Shown: piece by piece, positions 1-8,446 of the stretch
How the letters are laid out: each line of letters begins with the position of its first letter
How positions within the stretch are numbered: the stretch's first letter is position 1
Source of the DNA: Nitrobacteraceae bacterium AZCC 2146
GTDB taxonomy: Bacteria; Pseudomonadota; Alphaproteobacteria; Rhizobiales; Xanthobacteraceae
Length of the DNA: 64,000 nt
NCBI GenBank assembly: GCA_036924855.1
Contig: JBAGRP010000001.1
Location: 7,366,001-7,430,000 of the forward strand
Reading direction: 5' to 3'
Notes under the pieces: model-generated
The model's database searches: none
What the model was told of the DNA's origin: nothing
What the model saw: the letters and a program-made list of their open reading frames with translations, nothing else
Position numbers and translations under genes: made by a program

Positions 1-1085
1 CCGGTCACCGCCGCATCCGCCTCGATATAGATGCCGACGCCGGCGTCGTCGTCCGGCGCGGTGCCGATCGGCCGCTTCGGCTTGAGGTTGCGGATAATGT
101 TGCCCTGCACGACGGCGATGCGGCCGCCCTCGTTGAAATTGCAGACGGAGACGCCGACTGCGGCGCCATCGACGGTATTGCCCGCGATCACCGCGGCCTC
201 GAACGCGAATTCCGAATACAGCGCGACCTCGCGGACATCGCTGACGCTGTTGCCGGAGATCTGGATGTTCGATGCCGAATTGCCGCGCACCGCGGAGTAG
301 TCGCAATTGCGGATGCGGTTGCCTGACACGATGACATTGCCGGCGCGGAATGCGTTGATGGCGTTGCCGTATTGTCCGGAGCCGCCAGGACCGGCCTTGA
401 TGTCCTCGATGCGGTTGTCGAGAACCAGCGTGCCGTCGTCGCCGATGGCGTTGCGCAAGATTTCGATGCCGTTGCTGCGGGCGCCTTGAATCGTGTTCTG
501 CGATACCATCAGGCCTTGCGCGTCGAACGAAACGATGGCTGTGCTGAAAATGTTGCTCAGCGTATTGCCGGATATGGCGCCCGCGACATTCTCCAGCCAG
601 ATGCCGTTATTGCCGCTGTTGAGGACGGTGCAATCGCTGATGCGCAGGTCGTGCGCCTGCAGGCAGTGGATCAGCCCGCGCCGCGTCGGCAGCTTGATGT
701 TGCCGCCGTCCAGCGTCAGACCGCTGAGGCCGATGTGATCGGCGCCTTCGCTTGATAGTAGTGACGCGCCGCCGCTGAAGATCAATGTGGTGGCGCCGCG
801 CACGCCGATCAGCTGCGTACCGCTGGAGAGCCTCAGCAGGCTGGTGCGGTAGATGCCGGGCGGCAGCGCCAGCGGCATTTGCGCCCGCGCGGCGTCGTCG
901 ATCGCGCGCTGCAGCGCGCGGGTCTGGTCGTCCGGACTGTTCGGCCGCACGCCATATTGCGTGACGTCGCGCCCGAGCGTCGAGGTCAGCGGCGCTGCGC
1001 GCGCGGCGTCGCTTGCGACCGCGACCGTGCCGGCTGCGAGGCCGGCAGCGGAGACGTTGAGCAGATGGCGGCGATTGACGTCCAT
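1..1085 (-). CDS. Twin-arginine-exported repeat protein, TIGR03808-like (3' end cut by window)
   Basis: The ATG is at 1085 on the minus strand and the frame stays open to the window edge, so the C-terminus is missing. The start reads MDVNRRHLLNVSAAG, a twin-arginine signal with a hydrophobic Ala-rich stretch to about residue 30. The rest is built of short repeating beta-strand units rich in N, G, I and V (GNTVDG, GNRIRN, GNSVSD types), as expected for a right-handed parallel beta-helix of the pectate-lyase-like type. It begins with a DDTRAL-type segment common in such folds. Substrate and function are unknown. It matches my memory of the family described as Tat-translocated repeat protein TIGR03808; that assignment is from recall. 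Confidence 0.75.
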   Translation of the reverse strand, partial: MDVNRRHLLNVSAAGLAAGTVAVASDAARAAPLTSTLGRDVTQYGVRPNSPDDQTRALQRAIDDAARAQMPLALPPGIYRTSLLRLSSGTQLIGVRGATTLIFSGGASLLSSEGADHIGLSGLTLDGGNIKLPTRRGLIHCLQAHDLRISDCTVLNSGNNGIWLENVAGAISGNTLSNIFSTAIVSFDAQGLMVSQNTIQGARSNGIEILRNAIGDDGTLVLDNRIEDIKAGPGGSGQYGNAINAFRAGNVIVSGNRIRNCDYSAVRGNSASNIQISGNSVSDVREVALYSEFAFEAAVIAGNTVDGAAVGVSVCNFNEGGRIAVVQGNIIRNLKPKRPIGTAPDDDAGVGIYIEADAAVT

Positions 1086-1337
1086 GGTCGCGCTCTCCGG
1101 CGGATATTCGCGTACAGGCGTAACGCAAGATGGCGCGCGTGGCGCGAACAGGCGAGGGTGGGCGCGTGCGATTGTCGGGGTAGGGTTAATAGCTGTCGGT
1201 GCGCGATGCCACGCGCTCGGCGCCCTCATGCCACCAGGCGATACGAAAGCATCGCCGAGGATGCTGCGCCACGCGCTGGCCACGTGCCCCGAATGCGCGC
1301 TTCGCGCGACCCGCGGCTTTGCCCACCCTACGAAGCT

Positions 1338-1464
1338 CGTCATTCCGGGGCGTGAGCAGCGTCAGCTGCGAGCGAGCCCGGAATCCATATTCTCGATGGT
1401 GGTTATGGATTCCGGGCCCGCGCTTCCGTCGGCTATCGCCGACGAAGGCGCGTCCCGGAATGAC
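1338..1464. repeat. Intergenic hairpin repeat, copy 1
   Basis: This lies in the 460-bp gap between the Tat protein and the small gene at 1546. It consists of paired arms of the CATTCCGGG / CCCGGAAT kind enclosing GC-rich inner palindromes. The same architecture occurs at 19666-19772 in the opposite orientation, including a near-identical inner segment (GAGCAGCGTCAGCTGCGAGC). No gene is seen in the rest of the gap 1086-1545. Confidence 0.7.
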
Positions 1465-1545
1465 AGACGAGAGGCTGTGTCGTGGTGCGAATCCCGGATG
1501 GCAACTTCGCTGCGTCCGGGCACGCCGCGACGCTATGCGCTGCTC

Positions 1546-1803
1546 TTACCGCCCCTTCAGCGATAGCTGAAAGTCCTGCTCGGCCTGCGCATCGCGCTCG
1601 TTCTTTTCCGGGCATTCGCCGGGCTCGGGTTGGCAGGGGCGGATTTCGTAGTCGTTGTCGAGCACGCGGCGCGGCGCGGGTTTGGCGTCCTTGGCTTCGA
1701 CGTCCGTGACGAGACCGCTGTCGGCGGCGAGTTTCCAGACGTCGGCTTCGGTGGGGTAGGTCTTGCTCAGCTTGGCATCGTCGCAGAACAGCGCGTAGGG
1801 CAT
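1546..1803 (-). CDS. Small conserved hypothetical protein
   Basis: An 85-residue soluble protein starting MPYALFCDDAKLSK, with many acidic residues and a Pro/Glu/Cys-rich tail (QPEPGECPEKNE). There is no signal peptide and no membrane segment. A longer open frame continues upstream over the MFS gene but reads in a shadow frame, so the ATG at 1803 is chosen. I recognise it only as the kind of small protein often annotated as hypothetical in Bradyrhizobium; no function is inferred. Confidence 0.6.
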   Translation of the reverse strand: MPYALFCDDAKLSKTYPTEADVWKLAADSGLVTDVEAKDAKPAPRRVLDNDYEIRPCQPEPGECPEKNERDAQAEQDFQLSLKGR

Positions 1804-1904
1804 CGGATCGCTCCGGTAAAAAATGACAACGTTTGAGGCGGCGCCGGGTTCAGCCCGACGTATTCCCAGAAACTTGAATGAGGCGCGGCCGTGCCGCGTG
1901 GAAA

Positions 1905-3152
1905 TCAGCTCACCATCTTGTGAGGCGTGAACAGGCGGCCCTTTTCCACCACCAGCACGACGGCCAGCGCCGCCAGCGTGCAGAGGAAGAAGCCGGTGGC
2001 AAACGGCAGCAGCGTGCCGTCGTAATCCTGGCCAATGGTGTAGCCGATGCCGATGCCCAGCAGTGTGGTAAGCGTGCCGTACAGCGACGACGCGGTGCCG
2101 GCGATATGGCCCTGCGGCTCCATCGCCAGCGCGGTGAAATTGGCGAACACCAGGCCGAAGGCGAACATCATCAGCGCCGACAGCGCCATGAACAGTGGCA
2201 GCGGCAGCATGTCGGTCTTCGCCGCGAGCAGCATCAGGCCGCCGACGGCGACGTAACCGACCAGTGCGCCATGCGAGATGACGCGCATGCCGAGTGTGCC
2301 TACGAAGCGCGAATTGAGGAATCCGGCGATGGCGACGCCGATCGCGATGGCGGCGAAGGCCAGCGGGAAATAATGCCCGAGGTGATAGATCTCGGTGAAC
2401 ACCTGCTGCGAGGTGAAAACGAAGGCGAACAGCGTGCCCTGGACGCCGCCGGCAGCCAGCGCATAGCCCAGCGTCTGCCGGTTGGTGATGGTCTGGCGAT
2501 AGGCGCCGAGCACGTCGCGGATCGCCAGCGATTTGCGCTCCGACAGTGGCAGGGTTTCCGGCATCCGTAGCGCGCTCCAGATCAGCGCCAGGAAACCGTA
2601 GACCGTCAGCACGAAGAAAACGCCGCGCCACTGCGTCGTCAGCATGATGGCCTGGCCGAGCGACGGCGCGATCACGGGGACCGCGATGAACACCATCATC
2701 GCCAGCGACATCACGCTGGCCATGCGGCGCCCGGCGTAGCAATCCCTGACGATCGAGGTGGCGATGACGCGGGTGGCCGAGGTGCCCAGGCCCTGCAGCA
2801 CGCGCGCCAGCAGCAGCGTCTCGAACGACGGCGCCACGATCGCCAGCAGGCTGGCGGCGCAATAGACGCTCATGCCGATCAGCAGCACCGGCCGGCGGCC
2901 GAAGCGGTCGGACAGCGGACCGATCACGAATTGCCCGAAGCCGAAGCCAAACAGGAACGCCGACAGCACAACCTGCAGACGGTTGGCGCTGACGACCTTG
3001 AACGCCGCGCCGATGTCCGGCAGCGATGGCAGCATGATGTCCATCGCCAGCGGGTTCAGCGCCATGATCGAGGCGATCACCAGCACGAACTCCGGGAATT
3101 TCATCGGGCTGTGGGTTGAGGAGACCCAGACGTCGGCATTGATATCGGTCAC
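1905..3152 (-). CDS. Bcr/CflA-family MFS drug exporter
   Basis: A major facilitator with about 12 hydrophobic segments. It has the MFS loop 2-3 signature GPLSDRFGRRPVLL and the Bcr/CflA-type opening AMDIMLPSLPDIG. Proteins of this family export drugs or small metabolites by proton antiport at the inner membrane. I chose the GTG at 3152 because AAGGA sits seven bases upstream. Alternatives are an ATG at 3206 (extends an unlikely N-terminus) and an ATG at 3104 (gives about 399 residues, close to the E. coli Bcr length). It appears monocistronic and the substrate is unknown. Confidence 0.85.
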   Translation of the reverse strand: MTDINADVWVSSTHSPMKFPEFVLVIASIMALNPLAMDIMLPSLPDIGAAFKVVSANRLQVVLSAFLFGFGFGQFVIGPLSDRFGRRPVLLIGMSVYCAASLLAIVAPSFETLLLARVLQGLGTSATRVIATSIVRDCYAGRRMASVMSLAMMVFIAVPVIAPSLGQAIMLTTQWRGVFFVLTVYGFLALIWSALRMPETLPLSERKSLAIRDVLGAYRQTITNRQTLGYALAAGGVQGTLFAFVFTSQQVFTEIYHLGHYFPLAFAAIAIGVAIAGFLNSRFVGTLGMRVISHGALVGYVAVGGLMLLAAKTDMLPLPLFMALSALMMFAFGLVFANFTALAMEPQGHIAGTASSLYGTLTTLLGIGIGYTIGQDYDGTLLPFATGFFLCTLAALAVVLVVEKGRLFTPHKMVS

Positions 3153-3311
3153 GAAGGCATCCTTGAAGAGGCAGGCGGCATGTAGGATGTCCATGCTGCG
3201 CTGCACAAGCGAGTTTTGGGCATGGCTGCCTCACGGAAAGGGGAATGCCGGTTCAGCCATTGCTGGAAGAACCGGTTCCACGGTGCCGGAATAGGGGATG
3301 CATCTGACGCG

Positions 3312-3959
3312 TTATGCCATCCGGCGAGGCTCACGCAGCTTGGCCCGCGTCAGCCGGATCGTCTCCAGCAGCATCGCTTCGCCGGCGTCGACCAGTTCTT
3401 CCAGTGTCATCCGGCGCGAGGCGGCGTCGCGCGCCAGCAGCGGGACGTGGATAAAGGCGGCGAGGCGAGGGCCATCGACTTGGCACGCGGCCTCGATGCC
3501 GCGCCAGGACAGATAATTGCAGAGATAGCTGCCGGCATTGCGCGAGATCCGGGCATCGACGCCGGAGCCGAGCGCGGCGCGCAGCAGGCGCGCGGTGTGT
3601 GGACCGAAGCCGACGGCGTCGGCCCCGTGGACGATCGATGCCTGCCGCACCCGGGTGTGGTCGGCATCGGGCCACAGCATGGTGACGGCGTTGCGGGCAC
3701 GGGTCTCGACCCGGACGAACGGCGTGCGCGAGGCGAGGCCGAACATCAGCAGCGCATCGGGGCGGTGTTGCACCAGCAATTGCGGCAGTTCGCGATCGAC
3801 GGCGCTGTAGGTGACGGGGAAAACATGCGCGACGCGCTCGACGTCGGCGAAAGCCGGGCGGCGCAAGGTCGCCAGCCGCTGCACCAAAGCCTGCGTCGGA
3901 TTCACCGGCGCGCCGGGAAAAGGGCCGAAGCCGGTGATGAGGATGCGCGGCTTGCTCAT
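3312..3959 (-). CDS. pcp: Pyrrolidone-carboxylate peptidase (peptidase C15)
   Basis: 215 residues, the normal size for this cytoplasmic cysteine peptidase, which removes N-terminal pyroglutamate from peptides. The catalytic triad is visible: E85 in VRVETRARN, C147 in NAGSYLCNYLSW and H171 in FIHVPLL. The N-terminal ITGFGPFPG motif is also typical. It starts one base after the stop of meaB, so it is probably the last gene of the mutA-mutB-meaB transcript. There is no obvious metabolic link to propionate metabolism. Confidence 0.92.
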   Translation of the reverse strand: MSKPRILITGFGPFPGAPVNPTQALVQRLATLRRPAFADVERVAHVFPVTYSAVDRELPQLLVQHRPDALLMFGLASRTPFVRVETRARNAVTMLWPDADHTRVRQASIVHGADAVGFGPHTARLLRAALGSGVDARISRNAGSYLCNYLSWRGIEAACQVDGPRLAAFIHVPLLARDAASRRMTLEELVDAGEAMLLETIRLTRAKLREPRRMA

Positions 3960-3960
3960 C

Positions 3961-4950
3961 TCACTCTTTCAGCAGCGCCGCAATCTGCTCCGCCGCCACC
4001 GCGGGCGCGATGCGGCCATCGGCGACGTCCTTCTCGGTCAGCTTGACCTTGGCGCGCAGCGCCGGGTCGGCGCGCAGCCGCGCCACCAGGCGCTGCTCCA
4101 ACATGGTCCACATCCACTTCACCTGCTGCTCGCGGCGTCGGGCGGCGAAATCGCCGGAGGCATTCATCGCGCTGCGATGATCGAGAACCTTCTGCCACAG
4201 CTCGGCGATGCCTTTGCCGGTCAGCGCCGAATAGGTCAGGACCGGCGGATGCCAGTGCTCGGAGCGCGGCGTCAGGATATGTAGCGCGCCGCGATATTCC
4301 GCCGCGGCGAGATTGGCGCGCGCGACATTGTCGCCATCGGCCTTGTTGATCGCAATCATGTCGGCGAGCTCGACCAGGCCCTTCTTGATGCCCTGCAATT
4401 CGTCACCGGCGCCGGGCAGCATCAAAGCGAGGAAGAAGTCGGTCATGTCGCAGACCGCGGTCTCGGACTGGCCGATGCCGACGGTTTCCACCAGCACCAC
4501 ATCGAAGCCCGCCGCCTCGCACAACAGCATCGCCTCGCGGGTCTTCGCCGCGACGCCGCCGAGCGTGCCGGCCGCGGGCGAGGGCCGGATGAAGGCGTTA
4601 TCGGCGGCGGAGAGCTGCGCCATTCGCGTCTTGTCGCCGAGGATCGAGCCGCCGGTGCGCGCGGACGACGGGTCCACCGCCAGCACCGCGACCTTGTGGC
4701 CCCCAGCGATCAGATACATGCCGAGCATGTCGATGGTGGTGGATTTGCCGACGCCGGGCGAGCCGGTGATGCCGACGCGGATGGCTTTGCCGGTGTCCGG
4801 CAACAGCGCCTGCACCAGCTCGCGCGCCGCGGCCTGATGATCGCCGCGGCGGCTCTCGATCAGCGTGATGGCGCGCGCCAGCGCCGCGCGGCTGCCGGCG
4901 CGGAGGGAGGCGGCGAGGGTGCGGATGTCGAGGGAGGAGGATGTGGACAT
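3961..4950 (-). CDS. meaB: MeaB/ArgK-type GTPase, methylmalonyl-CoA mutase chaperone
   Basis: 329 residues from the ATG at 4950 (AAAGGC six bases upstream). It is a G3E-family P-loop GTPase with Walker [10 protein letters not shown] at about 63-71, a VDPSS switch segment, ETVGIGQSE and the NKAD base-recognition motif. MeaB proteins protect methylmalonyl-CoA mutase and gate loading of adenosylcobalamin. Its place downstream of mutA and mutB on the same strand supports this role over the older ArgK (arginine transport kinase) name. The open frame extends to 5121, but that part overlaps hepT in another frame. Confidence 0.93.
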   Translation of the reverse strand: MSTSSSLDIRTLAASLRAGSRAALARAITLIESRRGDHQAAARELVQALLPDTGKAIRVGITGSPGVGKSTTIDMLGMYLIAGGHKVAVLAVDPSSARTGGSILGDKTRMAQLSAADNAFIRPSPAAGTLGGVAAKTREAMLLCEAAGFDVVLVETVGIGQSETAVCDMTDFFLALMLPGAGDELQGIKKGLVELADMIAINKADGDNVARANLAAAEYRGALHILTPRSEHWHPPVLTYSALTGKGIAELWQKVLDHRSAMNASGDFAARRREQQVKWMWTMLEQRLVARLRADPALRAKVKLTEKDVADGRIAPAVAAEQIAALLKE

Positions 4951-4976
4951 TGTCGCCTTTGGGACGAACGCGCCGG

Positions 4977-5321
4977 TCATTTGCCGGCTTCCCGTATGCG
5001 ACGTTGGGCAACGGACTTCAAGGTTGGCAGATGGTTTTCGATGATGTCCCACACGATCTTGACGTCGGTGGTGTGATAAGCGTGTCGCAGCCGATTGGCG
5101 AAATCGATCATTTCTCGCCATTCGATGGCTGGTTCTTCAAGCTTGATATGCTCCAGAAGCCTTCGCGCGGCCTCGCAGACGATTTCCAGCAAACGCTCGA
5201 TCAAAAGGCGCATGCGCCGATTTGCCGAAAATTGATCGAAGCCTGCGCCCTGCAAGACGTCTTCGATTTCCTCGATGGAAGCAAGGATGTCTTGCAGCCG
5301 GTCTTCCACCGAGGGCGGCAT
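4977..5321 (-). CDS. HepT-like DUF86 (HEPN) protein
   Basis: 114 residues, all-helical, of the DUF86/HepT family, which are RNase toxins in MntA/HepT modules. The conserved block reads [13 protein letters not shown]. Compared with the family motif R-x4-H-x-Y, the His and Tyr are kept (H-A-Y) but the Arg five residues before the His is Ala. RNase activity may therefore be altered or lost, or the family variant may use a different residue. The start codon directly follows the mntA stop (TGAATG), so the two are translationally coupled. Confidence 0.8.
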   Translation of the reverse strand: MPPSVEDRLQDILASIEEIEDVLQGAGFDQFSANRRMRLLIERLLEIVCEAARRLLEHIKLEEPAIEWREMIDFANRLRHAYHTTDVKIVWDIIENHLPTLKSVAQRRIREAGK

Positions 5322-5636
5322 TCAGAACACCTCGATCAGATCGTCGGCCATGCGTTCCTCTATGCGTGGCGTCAATTCACTCGGCAAGGTTATGTGAGTG
5401 GTGACCCCCGTCGCGTCCTCGATCATGTGCATCACCTTGAACAGATCGAACATGCGCGCGCCAGGGCGGGAGACAGCGTCAACCAGGATGTCGAGATCGC
5501 TGTCGGGCCGCGCGTCGCCGCGCGCTCGCGATCCGAACACCGCGAGCCGCGTTACGCCTTCGGCTTTGATGTCCGGCGCGATCTCGCGCAATCGCGCGAT
5601 GATTGTTTCAATGGTGACGTCGGCAACGTTATCCAT
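5322..5636 (-). CDS. MntA-like minimal nucleotidyltransferase (antitoxin type)
   Basis: 104 residues with the minimal nucleotidyltransferase signature GS-x10-D-x-D: FGSRARGDARPDSDLDILVD, residues about 34-53. In characterised MntA/HepT pairs the MntA enzyme adds AMP to the Tyr of the HepT R-x4-H-x-Y motif and silences the toxin. The gene sits immediately upstream of hepT with no gap, and the pair is wedged between mutB and meaB. Toxin-antitoxin function is inferred from pairing and family only. Confidence 0.82.
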   Translation of the reverse strand: MDNVADVTIETIIARLREIAPDIKAEGVTRLAVFGSRARGDARPDSDLDILVDAVSRPGARMFDLFKVMHMIEDATGVTTHITLPSELTPRIEERMADDLIEVF

Positions 5637-5669
5637 GGCTCGATATTACCATAATTGCCGAGCTGCGTT

Positions 5670-7826
5670 CTACTCCGCCGCCTCGCTATGCCCGAGCCGT
5701 GCATTGAGCTTGTGGATCAGCTCTTCCGCCGCCTCCGAGATCACCGTGCCGGGCGGGAAGATCGCTTCAGCGCCGGCCTTGTAGAGTTCGGCGTAGTCCT
5801 GCGGCGGGACGACGCCGCCGATGATGATCATGATGTCGTCGCGGCCCTGCTTCTTCAGCGCCGCCTTCAGTTCCGGCACCGCGGAGAGATGGGCGGCGGC
5901 CAGCGACGACAGGCCGAGGATGTGAACATCGTTCTCCACCGCCTGCCGGGCGGCTTCGTCGGCGGTGGCGAACAGCGGCCCGATATCGACGTCGAAGCCG
6001 ACATCCGCGAAAGCCGAGGCGATCACCTTCTGGCCACGATCGTGGCCGTCCTGGCCGATTTTTGCGACCAGGATGCGCGGGCGGCGGCCCTCGGCATCTT
6101 CAAACGCATCGATCAGTGCCTGCACTTTTTCAACCTGGTTGGACATGGTGGACGCCTCCCGCTTGTAGACGCCGGTGATGGATTTGATCTCGGCGCGATG
6201 CCGGCCGAACACCTTTTCCATCGCGTCGCTGATTTCGCCGACGGTGGCCTTGGCCCGCGCCGCATCGATCGCCAGCGCCAGCAAATTGCCGTTGCCTTCG
6301 GAAGCCGAGCGCGTCAGCGCATGCAGCGCGGCGTTGACGTCGGCCTGGCTGCGCTCCTTCTTCAGTCGCGCCAGCTTGTCGATCTGCAGCCTTCGCACCG
6401 TGGAATTTTCCACCTTCAGCACGTCCAGGGGCGCTTCATCCACCGGCTTGTACTTGTTGACGCCGATCACGGCCTGGCGGCCGGCATCGATCCGCGCCTG
6501 CGTCTTGGCGGACGCTTCCTCGATCCGCAATTTCGGCACGCCGGCCTCGATGGCTTTCGCCATGCCGCCGAGTGCTTCCACCTCCTGGATGTGACCCCAG
6601 GCTTTGGCCGCGAGATCGTGAGTCAGCCGCTCGACATAGTACGAGCCGCCCCAGGGATCGATGATGCGGTTGGTGCCGCTCTCCTGCTGCAAAAATAACT
6701 GCGTGTTGCGCGCGATCCGCGCCGAGAAGTCGGTCGGCAGCGCCAGCGCCTCGTCGAGCGCATTGGTGTGCAGCGACTGGGTGTGACCCTGCGTCGCGGC
6801 CATTGCTTCGATGGTGGTGCGCATCACGTTGTTGTAGACATCCTGCGCGGTCAGCGACCAGCCGGAGGTCTGGCAATGGGTGCGCAGGCTCAGCGATTTC
6901 GGGTCCTTCGGATTGAACTGTGTGAGCAACTTGGCCCACAGCAGCCGCGCGGCGCGCATCTTCGCGACTTCCATGAAGAAGTTCATGCCGATCGCCCAGA
7001 AGAACGACAGCCGTGGCGCAAAGCGGTCGACGTCGATGCCCGCAGCCATGCCGGCGCGCAGATATTCGACGCCGTCGGCGAGCGTGTAAGCGAGCTCGAG
7101 GTCCTGCGTCGCGCCGGCTTCCTGCATGTGGTAGCCGGAGATCGAAATCGAATTGTACTTCGGCATCTTCTGCGAGGTGTAGGCAAAGATATCCGAGATG
7201 ATCCGCATCGAGGGCGTCGGCGGATAGATATAGGTGTTGCGCACCATGAACTCTTTCAGAATGTCGTTCTGAATGGTGCCCGTGAGTTTCTCCGGCGGTA
7301 CGCCCTGTTCCTCGGCGGCGGCGACGAACAGCGCCAGGATCGGCAGCACCGCGCCGTTCATGGTCATCGACACGCTCATCTGGTCGAGCGGGATGCCGGA
7401 GAACAGCGTGCGCATGTCGTAGATCGAGTCGATCGCCACGCCGGCCATGCCGACATCGCCGGACACGCGCGGGTGGTCGGAGTCGTAACCGCGATGGGTG
7501 GCGAGATCGAACGCGACCGAGAGGCCCTTCTGGCCGGCGGCGAGGTTGCGGCGATAGAAGGCGTTGGAATCTTCCGCGGTGGAGAAGCCAGCATACTGCC
7601 GGATCGTCCAGGGCTGGTTGACATACATGGTCGGGTAGGGCCCGCGCAGGAACGGCGCGATGCCCGGCCAGGTCTCGAGAAAGTCGATGCCGTCGAGATC
7701 GGCTTCGCCATAGCCGGGTTTGACCAGAATACCTTCGGGCGTGAGCCAGGGCTCGGCCTTGCCGGCGGCAGCGGCGCTGGCGCTTTTCGCGAAGGCGATA
7801 TCGGCGAAGTTGGGGATCTTGGTCAT
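5670..7826 (-). CDS. mutB: Methylmalonyl-CoA mutase, large (catalytic) subunit
   Basis: 718 residues from the ATG at 7826, close to the E. coli Sbm length. It has an N-terminal TIM-barrel domain (for example [20 protein letters not shown] and [16 protein letters not shown]) and a C-terminal cobalamin-binding domain. The base-off/His-on motif DGHDRG is present, with H595 the cobalt ligand, followed by LSSL and GGVVPPQD. It interconverts methylmalonyl-CoA and succinyl-CoA in propionate and branched-chain degradation. The partner subunit mutA is upstream and the chaperone meaB downstream. Confidence 0.96.
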   Translation of the reverse strand: MTKIPNFADIAFAKSASAAAAGKAEPWLTPEGILVKPGYGEADLDGIDFLETWPGIAPFLRGPYPTMYVNQPWTIRQYAGFSTAEDSNAFYRRNLAAGQKGLSVAFDLATHRGYDSDHPRVSGDVGMAGVAIDSIYDMRTLFSGIPLDQMSVSMTMNGAVLPILALFVAAAEEQGVPPEKLTGTIQNDILKEFMVRNTYIYPPTPSMRIISDIFAYTSQKMPKYNSISISGYHMQEAGATQDLELAYTLADGVEYLRAGMAAGIDVDRFAPRLSFFWAIGMNFFMEVAKMRAARLLWAKLLTQFNPKDPKSLSLRTHCQTSGWSLTAQDVYNNVMRTTIEAMAATQGHTQSLHTNALDEALALPTDFSARIARNTQLFLQQESGTNRIIDPWGGSYYVERLTHDLAAKAWGHIQEVEALGGMAKAIEAGVPKLRIEEASAKTQARIDAGRQAVIGVNKYKPVDEAPLDVLKVENSTVRRLQIDKLARLKKERSQADVNAALHALTRSASEGNGNLLALAIDAARAKATVGEISDAMEKVFGRHRAEIKSITGVYKREASTMSNQVEKVQALIDAFEDAEGRRPRILVAKIGQDGHDRGQKVIASAFADVGFDVDIGPLFATADEAARQAVENDVHILGLSSLAAAHLSAVPELKAALKKQGRDDIMIIIGGVVPPQDYAELYKAGAEAIFPPGTVISEAAEELIHKLNARLGHSEAAE

Positions 7827-7856
7827 GTCACTTGCCTTTGTCGTCATGGCTGGGCT

Positions 7857-7934
7857 TGTCCCGGCCATCCACGCCTTGATCCACAAAAGACGTGGATAGC
7901 CGGGACATCAGGTGCAAGGCTGCGCCTCGCACCT
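7857..7934. repeat. Intergenic hairpin repeats upstream of mutB
   Basis: Two consecutive inverted repeats lie in the 150-bp gap between the GFA gene and mutB. The first has long arms, TGTCCCGGC...ATCCACG against CGTGGAT...GCCGGGACA. The second is AGGTGC...GCACCT around a GC-rich loop. They resemble the other hairpin-rich intergenic repeats in this window and could attenuate or stabilise the polycistronic mRNA. Confidence 0.55.
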
Positions 7935-7975
7935 TCGCCCGGGCATGGCGTGTTGTTGTTTGCGCTTCACTCATC

Positions 7976-8443
7976 TCAATCGTGATCCGGATGCTGATAG
8001 CTGAATACTTCCGCCAGTTTCTCCGGGCCGTAATTCTGCATCGTGGTCTTGCTGGGCAGGTTGGCGACGGTGCCGACCCAGCCGAGCCGGGATTCGGTTC
8101 CGAACTGCTGTGTCGGCACCACGTGATCCGGCCGGTCGAAGGCGCCGGTCATGATCTCGATCTTGGGACCGCCGATCGCGCGGTAGCTCAGCGGCGTGCC
8201 GCATTGTGCGCAGAAGTCGCGCTCGGCGATCGACGAGGAGCGGAACGCGGCCGGCTTGCCGCGGGTCCAGGCAAAATGCTCGTTCGGAATATCGGCCAGC
8301 GAGGCGAACGGCGCGCCGGAGGCCTTCTGGCACATCCGGCAATGGCAGATGCTGATGCGGGTCGGCGCCGCCGATAGCGCAAAGCGGATCGCACCGCATT
8401 GGCAGCCGCCGGTCAGTACGGGTCTGCTCGCCGTTCCCACCAT
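7976..8443 (-). CDS. GFA/CENP-V family zinc-binding protein
   Basis: 155 residues of the glutathione-dependent formaldehyde-activating (GFA)-like fold. Cys ligands are arranged as GGCQCGAIRF, CHCRMCQ and CAQCG, the usual two-zinc pattern. Most family members have no proven enzymatic role, so the formaldehyde name should not be taken literally. It starts three bases after the mutA stop and lies between mutA and mutB, so it is almost certainly co-transcribed with the mutase. Confidence 0.85.
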   Translation of the reverse strand: MVGTASRPVLTGGCQCGAIRFALSAAPTRISICHCRMCQKASGAPFASLADIPNEHFAWTRGKPAAFRSSSIAERDFCAQCGTPLSYRAIGGPKIEIMTGAFDRPDHVVPTQQFGTESRLGWVGTVANLPSKTTMQNYGPEKLAEVFSYQHPDHD

Positions 8444-8446
8444 CGT

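Noticed and set aside
1546..3234. A 562-residue protein covering the small gene and the whole MFS gene
   Set aside because: Most of it reads a shadow frame of the MFS gene with Arg/Pro-rich composition; only the last 85 residues look like a protein.
3961..4950. Arginine transport kinase (ArgK) function for the GTPase
   Set aside because: The gene context with mutA and mutB and the G3E GTPase motifs favour the mutase chaperone MeaB.
5655..6698. Long plus-strand frame opposite mutB (and similar long frames opposite mutA, gspF, YncE and the glycosyltransferases)
   Set aside because: These are typical GC-rich antisense shadows without domain features; the opposite strand encodes clear enzymes.
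7976..8443. Formaldehyde-activating enzyme as a firm call
   Set aside because: Only the zinc-binding GFA fold is visible; most family members have no shown formaldehyde activity and the context is propionate metabolism.
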